From Thinopyrum elongatum (taxonomy: Eukaryota; Streptophyta; Magnoliopsida; Poales; Poaceae), in NCBI GenBank assembly GCA_011799875.1, contig CM022302.1, positions 178,552,942 to 178,616,941 of the forward strand: a stretch of DNA of 64,000 nt, in the 5' to 3' direction. Positions within the stretch are counted from its first letter, which is position 1; every line of letters starts with the position of its first letter. Of this stretch, positions 33,688 through 44,196 are shown piece after piece. The notes under the pieces are model-generated. The model saw nothing but the letters and a program-made list of their open reading frames with translations, was not told where the DNA came from and made no database searches. Position numbers and translations under genes: made by a program.

Positions 33688-34733
33688 ATATCTATGTTCT
33701 AGATCCGATCTTGCAAGTTATATGCACCTGCTACGTGTTATGATCCGTAAACCCCGGAGTGACAACATTCGGGATACTTTCCGGTGATGACAGTAGTTTG
33801 AGGAGTTCATGTATTCACTATGTGTTAATGCTTTGTTCCGGTTCTCTATTAAAAGGAGACCTTAATATCCCTTAGTTTCCTTATGGACCCCGCTGCCATG
33901 GGAGGGTAGGACAAAAGATGTCATGCAAGTTCTTTCCATAAGCACGTATGACTATTTACGGAATACATGCCTACATTATATTTATGAACTGGCAGGCCCG
34001 GCCCTGATGGGGGGGCAGGGGGGCGGCCGCCCCGGGCCCCCGAAACATAGGGGCCCCCACGTATGTGTGCTTTCTGTATTAGGCACGTGAAAAAATTGAC
34101 CATGTGCTAATTTAGGTGCAACATGCCTGTACGTGTAGGTGTGGTAATGGGTAAGTAAATCAGGAATTCCCTGAGTTAGTGGAGTTGCCGTTTCCCACGC
34201 GTAGGCCCGCACACAAAGACATGAGCGATCGATCTAGCCGCAAACCAATCCCTCAAAAATAACCTAGGCGCATATCACGTCCGACTCGCGCCGCTGCAGC
34301 ATCCTTCCGCGGAGTCCTCACCGATGCTTCCTCCTCCAACGGCGGCTCGGGTGATTTTATGTTCGTCGGACAGGAGTATGAACACCCCCGAGATCCTGAC
34401 GGGCAGTCTTGAACAACAGAATAGGTAAGCATCTTCTTGATTCATCATGTGCCAGAGCTAGCTAGGTTCTGTGATAGATAGGTTGCTACTTAGTGGCATA
34501 ATCTTTTTGCAAATAAAAAAGTGGCACAATCAGTAGCTAGTGAATTAGCGGAGAAGAGTAGGATGTAGTTGTCCGGTCTTCTGATCAATTAATCTAGCTG
34601 TGTGGTTGAATTGACAACTCAACTGCTAATACTTGCAAATATTCTTTGGCTCCCCTTGTGTCAAATCTATAAATTTGGGTTGAATACTCTACCCTCGAAA
34701 ACTATTGCGATCCCCTATACTTGTGGGTTATCA
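33688..34733 (+). repeat. 5' LTR of E, right part
   Basis: It continues the E LTR after F and ends CTTGTGGGTTATCA at 34733. Compared with D, about 260 bp (the trinucleotide tract) are missing and replaced by the fragment at 33993 to about 34590. Confidence 0.8.
33993..34590 (+). mobile_element. hAT-like terminal fragment
   Basis: It begins CAGGCCCGGCCCTGATGGGG, a start I associate with grass hAT elements, followed by a G/C-rich block (GGCCGCCCCGGGCCCCC). A possible first exon at 34324 reads MLPPPTAARVILCSSDRS and ends before GTAAGC at 34423. No matching right terminal repeat is found, so the piece is truncated on the right (boundary 34588-34600). No transposase core is present. Confidence 0.5.
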
Positions 34734-34744
34734 AGACCTTTTTC

Positions 34745-34762
34745 TGGCGCCGTCACCGGGGA
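34745..34762 (+). promoter_or_regulatory. Primer-binding site of E, two mismatches
   Basis: TGGCGCCGTCACCGGGGA; D, C and B have TGGCGCCGTTGCCGGGGA. The two changes may weaken priming. Confidence 0.7.
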
Positions 34763-34811
34763 GCATAGCTATATTTGTTGAGTCACTTGGGATTATTATC
34801 AATTTATCACT

Positions 34812-37609
34812 ATCAAGAATCTGAAGGATACCAAAACCAAGATCCTCTCCTCTAAGACGAGGGGAGGTAAGGAACTGCCATCACACTCTGCACTTGATTC
34901 ACCTTCTATTTTGAGTAGACTTGCAACACCACCACATGCTGTTAATCCTGATATGTCACAAGTTACTGATGATGCTACTTCTGCTATGAATGCTATTCAT
35001 GATGATGCTAGTACCTTGCTTGATGATAATGTGCCACTAGGTGAATTTATTGATGAACAAATTGCTAGAGCTAAAGAGAATGAAATTATTGAAACTGATG
35101 AGATCACTGAAATTGCTGAAGTACTTGAAACTGAAAATCTTGAAACACCTGTTAGACCTAGCGCTCCTAGATATGAATTGCCTAAGGTACCTGAAGGTTA
35201 TGTTATGGGTGAGGAGACAGCTAGAGACTTTCTTGCTTGCAATGATAGAGATTATTTAAAGAAATTATTATGCAAACTGAAAGAAAAATCTTTGAATGCT
35301 AGAATGAAACGTGATCCTCAGTTTGCTACCTCGCCTATCATTGTTACTGGTAAGGATTATGAATTCTCTGTCGACCCAGAGTTAATCACTCTGGTTGAAT
35401 CTGATCCTTTCCATGGTTATGAAATTGAAACTGTAGTGGCACATCTTACTAAGTTAAATGATATAGCCACCCTTTTTGCTCATGATGAGAAAATTTGCTA
35501 CTATTATATTCTCAAGTTATTTCCGTTCTCATTAAAGGGTGATGCTAAGATTTGGTACAATACTCTTGCTCCTGGTTGTATGCGTAGTCCCCAGGATATG
35601 ATTTACTATTTCTCTGAAAAACATTTTCCTGCTCATAAGAAACAAGCTGCCTTACAGGAAATATTTAACTTTGTGCAAAATGAAGAAGAGAGTCTCCCAC
35701 AAGCTTGGGGAGGCTTCTCCAATTACTTAATGCTTTGCCTGATCATCCACTCAAGAAAAATGAAATACTTGATATCTTCTATAATGGACTAACTGATGCT
35801 TCTAGGGACTTCCTAGATAGTTGTGCTGGTTGTGTTTTCAGGGAACGAACTGTTGAACAAGCTGAGGAATTATTGAATAATATATTGAAAAATTATGATG
35901 ATTGGACTCTTCCCGAACCACCTCCTAAACCCACTCCGAAGAAGAGGGGTATCTTATATCTAAGTCCTGAAGATATGCAAGAGGCAAAGAAAAGCATGAA
36001 GGAAAAAGGTATTAAAGCAGAGGATGTTAAAAATTTACCTCCTATTGAAGAGATACATGGACTTGACACACCACCACCAAAGGTGGTAGAGGTAAATTCT
36101 TTAATGAAATTTGATGAAAATGATATCCCTTACAATAAACATCCTAGTCAATACCTTTATGAGTTTGACAACTACATTAGAAAACAAGATCACTTCAATG
36201 AAAATGTTATGAAACAATTGAAATACAATTCCAATATGATTGCCCGCTTGAGTGACTTGTTATTCAGAATCACTAATGAGGTTAGAGGTGTAGGAAAACA
36301 TGCCTCTATGGTTCAAACTCAACTAGAACAAGTTGCCAAATCTCAAAGAGAATTGCTTGATGAAATGAATAATAATATAAATGACTTTGCTGTTAGAGTA
36401 GCAACTAGAGGAGGTAAAATGACTCAGGAACCACTTTATCCTGAGGGACACCCTAAAAGAATTGAACAAGATTCACAAAGAATTAATAATGATGCACCTA
36501 GTCCTTCTAAAAAGAAGAAGAAGAAAAATAAAAATGATAGGACTTTGCATACCTCTAGTGAACCTGAAGTAGAAAAACCTCATGATAATAATAATGATGT
36601 TTCTATTTCTGATGCTTAAACTCAATCTGGTAGTGAACATTCATCTAGTGATAATGAAAAGGATAATGATGATGTTCATGAAGACACTCAACCAAACAAT
36701 TATAAACAACCAGATAATGATATTGAAATAGAACCAGCTGTTGATCTTGATAGCCCACAACCTAAAAATAAAAGATACGATAAAAGAGATTTTGTTGCTA
36801 GAAAACATGGAAGAGAAAGAGAACCATGGGTTCAAAAGCCCATGCCCTTTCTACCTAAATCAACTAAGAAGAAAGATGATGAAGAATTTGAACGCTTTGC
36901 TGAAATGCTTAGGCCAGTCTTTTTGCGCACTCGCTTAACTGATATTTTAAAGATGGCCCCTTATGCAAAATATATGAAAGACATCATCACTAATAAGAGG
37001 AAAATTCCTGAAGCTGAAATCTCCACCATGCTTGCTAATTATTCTTTTAAGGATGGAGTACCTAAAAAACTTGGAGATCTGGGAATACCAACTATACCTT
37101 GCTCCATCAAACAAAATTATGTTAAAACTGCTTTATGTGATTTAGGAGCTGGTGTTAGTGTTATGCCTTTCTCCTTATATAAAATACTTGATTTGAACAA
37201 ACTCACACCTACTGAAATATCTTTGCAAATGGCTGACAAATCAACTGCCATACCTATCGGTATTTGTGAGGATGTGCCCATTGTTGTTGCAAATGTTACT
37301 ATTTTAACTGACTTTGTTATACTTGAGATGCCCGAGGACGACAACATGTCGATTATCCTTGGTAGACCCTTCTTGAATACTGCAGGGGCTGTTATTGATT
37401 GCAATAAAAGCATGGTCACTTTTCATATCAATGGTAATGAGCATACGGTGCACTTTTCAAGGAAACAATTCCAAGTGAATGGCATTAATGTTATTGAAAA
37501 ATGTCTGACACTCACTATTGGAAGTTTTCAACTACCTCTACCTACTGCCAAAAAGAAATATGAAATGCTTATTGCTGGGGACATGCATATCCCCGTTGAG
37601 GTAACTTAG
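34812..37609 (+). pseudogene. Athila-type gag and aspartic protease of E, broken
   Basis: The codon matching the D start ATG is ATC at 34812, so the start is lost. The frame runs to a one-base deletion near 35713, continues in the +2 frame, meets TAA at 36617, and is open again to 37609. The gag core (CYYYILKLFPFSLKGDAKIW, FYNGLTDASRDFLDSCAG) is the retrotransposon gag domain of Athila-lineage elements. A helical region (MIARLSDLLFRITNEVRG) and a Lys-rich tract follow. The protease carries ALCDLGAGVSVMPFSLYK with the catalytic DLGAG and the flap-side motif IILGRPFLNTAGAVID. No zinc knuckle is seen. Pol does not follow. Confidence 0.85.
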
Positions 37610-37963
37610 TGTTTTACGAAAGTTCTTCGGTTTCATGCTAATCGGAAGTGGTTTTTAATAAGACTTGATCAACCTTATTAATGGATCATTTTTTAGAGGT
37701 ATGAAGTCGATGAATTAAGTAGGCACAACCTTCTGTCCCTACCTTTTGTTTTCTGTTTTTCCTAGTTAAATAAAATAAAATGCCATGTTTTGTCTGTTTT
37801 CTGAATTTCCCGTGTAATAAAAAATAAACCAAAAATAAAAGTTCTCAGAATGCCCTGAAAATTTAATATGATTTTTTTCTGAATATTTCTGAATTTCTGG
37901 TGCAAATAAAATCAGAGGGGGGTGCACCAGGTGGGCACAACCCACCTGGGCGCGCCAGCAACC
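37610..37963 (+). promoter_or_regulatory. LTR-U3-like internal segment of E, left part
   Basis: Non-coding. AAATAAAAGTTCTCAG near 37836 is shared with the LTR of D (12032). GCACAACCCACCTGGGCGCG at 37935 is the left arm of a palindrome of the kind found upstream of the TATA boxes of C and E. The right arm is at 51901 after insertion G. It looks like a copy of U3 placed inside the element. Confidence 0.45.
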
Positions 37964-38966
37964 TGTCGGGGACGAATCCGCGATCACCTATGGGACCCAG
38001 GGAAGGACCCCTTTACGTTCGGCAGGGAGAGACGGTCGCACGAAGAGCAAATCTAGCGAAGAACACGACAGTGCACGAGAAAGATTTACCCAGGTTCGGG
38101 CCGCACGGATGCGTAAAACCCTACTCCTGCTTTTTGGTTTATTATCTGTATGATTGTTCTAGCTCCAAGAGCGCTACAGTACCGAGCAGCTGCGTACAAT
38201 ACTGGAGTTCTCCATCTCCCCGTTCCTCCTCCCTCTCCACATTGCCTATGGGCCTCCTTTTATATGCACAAAGGGGTCACCAACAGGTGGCAAATAGTAA
38301 AGGTAGAGGTGGAAAGTTGCTACAGTAAGGCCATTATTACCAGGATGACATGTCCTACCTACCACTGACGGCAGGGGACAAGGGCATTAAATGCCCATGC
38401 CTTTGCTGTCCACATACATGTACCCGGACGTCTTGGACGTGGGAAAAGCCTATCCCACCTGCTCCTGCACCGCTGGCTACAGTGTACCGCCGTCTATACA
38501 GTGCCCTGCCACACACGCTTGGAAGGACCCAGAGCGCCACGCTGGCAGAGGCACTGGAGCAGCACAGTGGTACAGTGACGCTTGCCGCGGCAAGACCTTG
38601 CCGCACCTGACAGCTTGCCGCAACCCATAGCTTGCCGCGCAAGGTAACTTGCCGGGGCAAGTACCTTGCCGCAGCTGCTATCTTGCCGTAGCCAATACCT
38701 TGCCGCAGCCAATGACTTGCCGGGGCAAGTACCTTGCCGCGGCAAGTACTCTGCTACAGCAAACCTCAGGCTGGGCCTCAGCTGTCCCTCCCGGCAAGCT
38801 CCTCTTGCCGGGGCCTTAACTCTTGCTTTGTATACTTTGTTCTTGAATGGCTTAATAATCTTGAGCTTCTCTCTGGCTGTCCTCCCGCAAGCCTGGCCGC
38901 GGGATGCTACTACTGCCCGTGCACAAGTACGGGGTACTAGGGTACCCCTATTCTAGTACACCGACA
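37964..38966 (-). repeat. Left LTR of G (3' LTR on the coding strand)
   Basis: 1003 bp, TGTCGGGGACG...CACCGACA. It contains the CTTGCCG palindrome array (38578-38760) and a minus-strand TATA box at 38257-38264. Confidence 0.92.
38578..38760. repeat. CTTGCCG/CGGCAAG palindrome array in the left LTR of G
   Basis: About a dozen CTTGCCG motifs, several perfectly self-complementary (CTTGCCGCGGCAAG, ACTTGCCGGGGCAAGT). The same array is at 51505-51681 in the other LTR. Confidence 0.85.
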
Positions 38967-38980
38967 GGAGCCCCCGGACC
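38967..38980 (-). promoter_or_regulatory. Polypurine tract of G
   Basis: On the minus strand, GTCCGGGGGCTCC directly precedes the LTR start TGTCGG; the expected plus-strand primer. Confidence 0.5.
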
Positions 38981-39176
38981 TGGGCCACACACGGTGCCAG
39001 GCGTTGTTGGGCCAGGCCCAAATAGTGCACGGGCACGCGTGGCTGGGATAAGCCGAAACATCTCTATGCTGTTTAATTGCACGCTCTCCCACGCGTCACG
39101 CGTTGAATGCGGAGCGTGGGAAGCGTGCGCAGCTATCTCGAATGACGAAGGGGCGGATGGTTCCGCATCTTTCCCC

Positions 39177-39184
39177 ATAAAAGG
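39177..39184 (+). promoter_or_regulatory. TATA box of the antisense gene of G
   Basis: ATAAAAGG in CCCCATAAAAGGAGGGACC, about 160 bp before the ATG at 39338. A CT-rich leader (CACCATTCTCGATCTCC) follows, as expected for a grass 5' untranslated region. Confidence 0.5.
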
Positions 39185-39337
39185 AGGGACCTACAGAAGC
39201 ACTCACACACCCCTCTCACCATTCTCGATCTCCAAATCTCCGCCTTCTTCTTCCTCCGCTCTAAAACAAAGCGGTTTCCCAATCCTCCGCCACCACGCGC
39301 GTCCGCATCTCCCTCGGTCCTCAGCTCCGCCTTCGCC

Positions 39338-42300
39338 ATGCCTCCCAAAGGAGAAAAGGGGAAGATGGGGAAGTCCTTAAGGACGGAGACCCAGGCGCAG
39401 TTGAAGAGGCAGAAGTACGCGCTCTTCGCTCCGACGCTCACGGGGGCGGATCTGAAGGCCAAGTTCCAAGGCATGTGGGCCGCGAGGACCAAGGCGCATC
39501 CGGCCACCCGCGTTCGCCCAGCCACCGACGAGAGCGAAGTGAGCAAGTACCCCTTCTTCGCTTGCTACTTTTGGTGCGGGCTCTGCCCACCGTACTCGGA
39601 TTTCTTTAGCGACGTCATGTACACCTTCAATCTCCGTCTGCTGGATCTCACACCGAATGCCGTATCCACCATGGCAATATTTGCGCATCTGTGCGAGAAC
39701 TTCGTCGGCGTTGCACCCAAAACTGCGCTGTTCAGGCATTACTTCACTCCCCGTGCTGAAAAGGGGGAGCCTCTCACTGTTGGCGTCTCGTTCGTTTCAA
39801 GATTGGGCGCCAAGGAGCATTATCTGAAGGGGGATCTCCGCCCAAGATGGGGAGAAATCCGGTCTGAATGGTGTTGGATCATTGACGACGAGCCGCCACC
39901 ATACTGTGCGCTTCGCAAGACCCCAGCAGCGCGTGGCACAGACTGGAGCGATCTGGATCCCCAGGACAAAAAGCTGGAGATTGCCGCTACCAGGATCATA
40001 TGGCTCAGGGAGGCCGGGCTCACCATAGGGATGGTTGGCGCAGACTTCCTCCGCTGCCGCATTGCTCCTCTGCAGCAGAGAGGAAGGCCGGCCTCTGATT
40101 GGAAGAACCCAGCCGATATCGTGCGGCTGCGCCCTGGACTGATCAACAACTTCACAGTTCTGCAACACGACTTTTTCATGCGAGAACTGTTCAAGCAAGA
40201 GACAGATCCAGAGAAGCGCGACAAGGCGTTCATGCTGCCGAAGCACATCGTGCCCCTTTGCAACAACTCCGCATTGAGTGCAATCATCGCTATGATGCCG
40301 CTCTGCAATGCGCACAGCGTTGAAGCAACTTGGGACGTGCCGCTCGAAGAAGACGTGCGGCGATTCTTTGACTCCACGGTCGAAAAGCAGGTCCGGGAGG
40401 AGGAGTGGCTCGTCCGCAACACCACTGAGCAAGAAATAGAATTCATTGCTCGAAGAGTGGAAGAGGACAGGCTCGCCAGGGAAGCTGGCGATTTTGGTTA
40501 TACTTTGGCGGAGCTCGACGAGGCACAAAAGGAGATCCTTGCCGAGCAGGGGATGCTTGCCGGGAAGGGCGAACTCGCCGCACCCGGCAAGGATGTCGGG
40601 CCAAGCCAGCCTGCCGACGAGTCAGGCAGCTCGAAGGATGAGGGCTCCTCTTCCGAGGAGGGCACCAAAAGCCCACCGCAGTCAGAGTCCCCAGCCCCTC
40701 TGAGGAGGAAACGCCTTCACAGGCTTGGCAAAGTGGCTGAGCGGCAAGAGGTTCAACAACCGCCGGAGCGCCATTCGACGCGCTCGACCGCGGCAAGGGC
40801 TGGTGCTGCGGGAGCGTCTCACGCGGCCCCGGCAACTGGAGCAGGGTCATCAAAGACCGCTGCTACTACCCCCGCCAAGCGGCCAAGGAGCCCAGCTCCC
40901 CCTCCTCCCCCTCCTCACACGGAGGCGGACTTTGATTTTTCCGCTCTCAGCGAAGAGGACGACGAGGAAGAGTAAGTTCCCTTGCCGCGACCCTCAATCT
41001 TTGTAAGGTTTTGTTTCTGTCCTCACTTGTCGCGCTCCGGCCTTGCTTCCGCAGGGAGGAAACCTTGGCGGAGAGGACAAGGAAGAGAGCTAAGGTCTCG
41101 ACGAGCAAGACCGTGGTGGTCGTCGAAGATGAGCCCACGGCAACCACCGGGAGAGCGTCTGAGACCATCCCGACCAGCTCGGAGCCCAGCCCTCGTCGCA
41201 GCCCCCAGCGCAGCCCCCAGCGTAAGTATTTCAACTACCTTTCGCTGGCGGTCGCTGAGGAACAAGCATTTTGTCACTGACATCTTTGGGCGTGTAGGAG
41301 AGGAGCAGCAAGTGGAGCCATCTGAAGGTGCTCCAGAAGTACCACCCCCCTCGACCACACCGCCAAGGAGAAGATCTTCGGTAAGGGCTCCCACTAGCGA
41401 GCCGAGCCATGAAGAGGAGCCGGCAAGCGCCGAAGTGCCAAGCACCAGCGCTGGCGACCCCACCCCAATGACAAACGTTGACGGGGGAGGGGAGCCCCTA
41501 GCTCCTGAGCTCAACACGGGTAAACCCACTTGCCGCAAAACTCTTTCTGCTTTCTTTCTTTTGTCTTCTTGAATTTCTTCCTGAAGCTCTTTTTGCCTTA
41601 CTTCTCGGGTTGGCAGAGCCCTCCTCGGTGGAGCCAATGAACATTGACTCTTCTGCCGAGGAGAACACCACAGGGGCCATCGACGACGAGGCCGCCAAGG
41701 CCGCCGCTGCCAAGGCCGACAAGCTGGCAGCCGACAAGCTTGCCGACGAAGAAACTGCCAGGGCTGCCGAAGAGGCCGGCAAGGCCGCCGAGGATAATAC
41801 CGCCAAGGCGCCCACCGATGAAGCCGCCAAGGCTGCTGAAGCTGAGGCCGCCCAGAAGGCTGCTGAGGAGGCCGGCGAGGGAGCCGGTGGTCGTACTGAC
41901 GGCCCTGAGGCCACAGGAGCGCCAGGCGCTATTCCGACCACGGGTCCCTCAACCACTGACGAGGCGGCAGCGCCCAACTCGCCTCCGCCAAGCAAATACA
42001 TCCGGGTCGGCGAGAACGTCTACGTCAGCCTCCCCTGGACGGTGGGCTCCAGAGCGCCAACCGAGGAGGATGTTGTGGACGAGGAGATCCTTGCCGCTGC
42101 CGGGCTCCAGCTTGTGGATGCGCCAGGCGCCAGCAGCAGCAGCACGTCTGAAGAGGAGCAACTGCTTCAAAAGCTGCTGAATCTTCATCGCGCCCGACGG
42201 GAGAAGCTAGTTCCAGGGAGGCGCTCATCGAGAAGGCCGAAGCTGACATGTTGAGGCGCGCGGAGATCTTGGCGGACGTCCGCGCGCAATCTCTTAATGC

Positions 42301-43354
42301 GTTAGAGGTCAAGCGGGCACAGCTGGCCGAAGAACGGCAGGCCCTCCTCCTGATGAAGCAAGACATTGAACAAAAACAGGAGGAGACCGCCAAGGAGTTG
42401 TCTGCTCAGGCCGGTGATCTGAACCAGCGGAAAGTGGACCTTGATGCCCATGAAGAAGAACTTGCCGAGCGCAAGAGGAAACTTGCCGAAACCCTCCGAC
42501 AGAAAGACGAGGAGGTGGCAAGACTTGTCGCAGAGCGGACCCAGGGGCAGGCACAAAAACACCAGAAGGAAATCGAAGCCTTGGCCCAAGAGTACGCCAG
42601 CAAGTTGGTGGAGGCCACCAACGCTGTCGCTGCTGCAGAAGTGAACAGGAAGGAAACGGAGGAGAAAGTGGCAAGACTAGAGGCCGCCCTCAAGGCAAAC
42701 GGTGACAAGCTCTCAACGCTTGAAAGTGAAAGGGCAAAGGTGACCCACACTTTGGCGGAGATGCAAGTTACCATAGCCAAGAAGAACAATCTGCTTGCCG
42801 CCGCCAACGACTCCAGAGCAGACCTGAAGCTGAAGCTGACCACGCTGAAGGAGACGCTCGACACCACCAGAAAGCGCGAAGGGCTTCTAATGACAGAGCT
42901 CCAGAAGGAAAAAGGTCTGCTTCAAGATGCTATTGCAACCCACAAGAAGTTCAGGGATAACGTGGGGATCTTCACAGACAGGCTTGCCAGCGCCGCCGAG
43001 GACATCGACAAAGAGCTGACTGCCCTGAAGATGCCGGACTTCGGGTACTCCACCGACAAGAACACGCAAACTAGCGTCAAGCGAGCCGAGTTCTTCGACG
43101 GAGTAGTAGAAGCACTCCAACAGCTCCAAGTCAATCACAAGGCTCAACTGGCCGACGAGTCACGCAGGCTTTGCCGGGGAGTTCTCCAGAGGTTGTTGGT
43201 GAAGATAGCATACAGAAACCCGGGCGTCGACTTCAGCAACATCTTCAAAAGCTTGCCGAAGGGATACGACCCCGCGCCACTAGAGGCCCTTGTCGCGCCC
43301 ATCGTGGAGAGGGTGGACCAAATCCAGAGAGTCGAAGGCGAGCACCGCAATTAG
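39338..43354 (+). CDS. Antisense spliced gene of G (putative gypsy-type transposon domain)
   Basis: ATG 39338 (MPPKGEKGKMGKSLRTE). Exons 39338-40971, 41055-41221, 41298-41519 and 41617-43354 have GTAAGT/GTAAAC donors and CAG/TAG acceptors, and the reading phase is kept across all three introns. Residues about 65-250 (FFACYFWCGLCPPYSDFFSD, FAHLCENFVGVAP) match the plant 'putative gypsy type transposon' (Transposase_28) domain as I know it. A Ser/Pro-rich linker and an Ala/Lys/Glu repeat (KAAAAKADKLAADKLADEE) follow, then a long coiled coil in the last exon (QAGDLNQRKVDLDAHEEEL). A frame change near 42210, where one base appears missing, breaks the last exon. Stop TAG 43352. It converges on pol, which ends at 44197. 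Confidence 0.7.
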
Positions 43355-44196
43355 AGAGCCCATTCTTCTCCCTCCTTGCCGCCGCTAGACATGTTAAAGA
43401 ACAATCTGTTTAAGCCGCGGCAACTTATCTTGTAATATAACTTGCAATATTTTGAAGTTAATGCATGTCATCTCCCTTGAGCAATTTCTTTCTTTGTGTG
43501 TACTTGCCCTACGCTTATAGGGAACTTGCCGGTGCGCGCACCATCGCCGCGAGCGCTGGGTGCGGGACTTCAGCAGCCTGCTGGCGGTGCCGCTGCCGGC
43601 AAGCAACCTTGTCGCGCTCAGTGCAGCCACTTAGGTTGTTGAGCGGACTCGAAACAAGGTAAGGGCGCGACCGATTACGCTTAGGTTCCGTCGCGCACAG
43701 GTTTTCCATACAAAGAGTAGTATCGTTCAAGGAAAATAACCTTGAAAATAAAAAAGAATTTGATTGTTCAAACTTTGGCACTTAGCTTTGTCGCTGATCT
43801 CTTCGCGGCAAGGTCTTGTCACTGCTTGCCGCTGCCTTCTTCCCGGCAAGGCAAGGCAAAGTTTCTTTGAACGACGCCTGGTCCATATCATTATCCCATC
43901 CCCCCCGGCAAACTTGTGCGCGAGGGAAGCTTCTGTCTCTTTGAGAAAAAGAAAGAAGAGAAAATAAAGATATAGGAGCTTGGCGGCTCGTTAATGCTTA
44001 CCGGGGAGGCTGTACTGCACAGTATGTCAGATAATCATGCAAAATAAAAGTAAACATGAAATCGTCAAAAACTGCGAAATACAAAAGCTTTATTTATGCA
44101 CAGGGTCTGCGCCTGGCTTTGTACAAAGGATTACATGCAACAGCGGCAATACTTGTACAAAAGGTGGTTGTCGGGGAAGGGCCCGGCAACTGCGCC
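43355..44196. other. Convergent 3' region between the antisense gene and pol of G
   Basis: No convincing ORF. It contains more CTTGCCG/CGGCAAG motifs (43523-43610, 43805-43856), so these repeats are not confined to the LTRs. It probably holds the 3' ends of both transcripts. Confidence 0.5.

Noticed and set aside
39797..40528. Minus-strand ORFs of 243 and 208 codons within the antisense gene of G
   Set aside because: Shadows of the plus-strand coding exon; no domain and no independent start signal.
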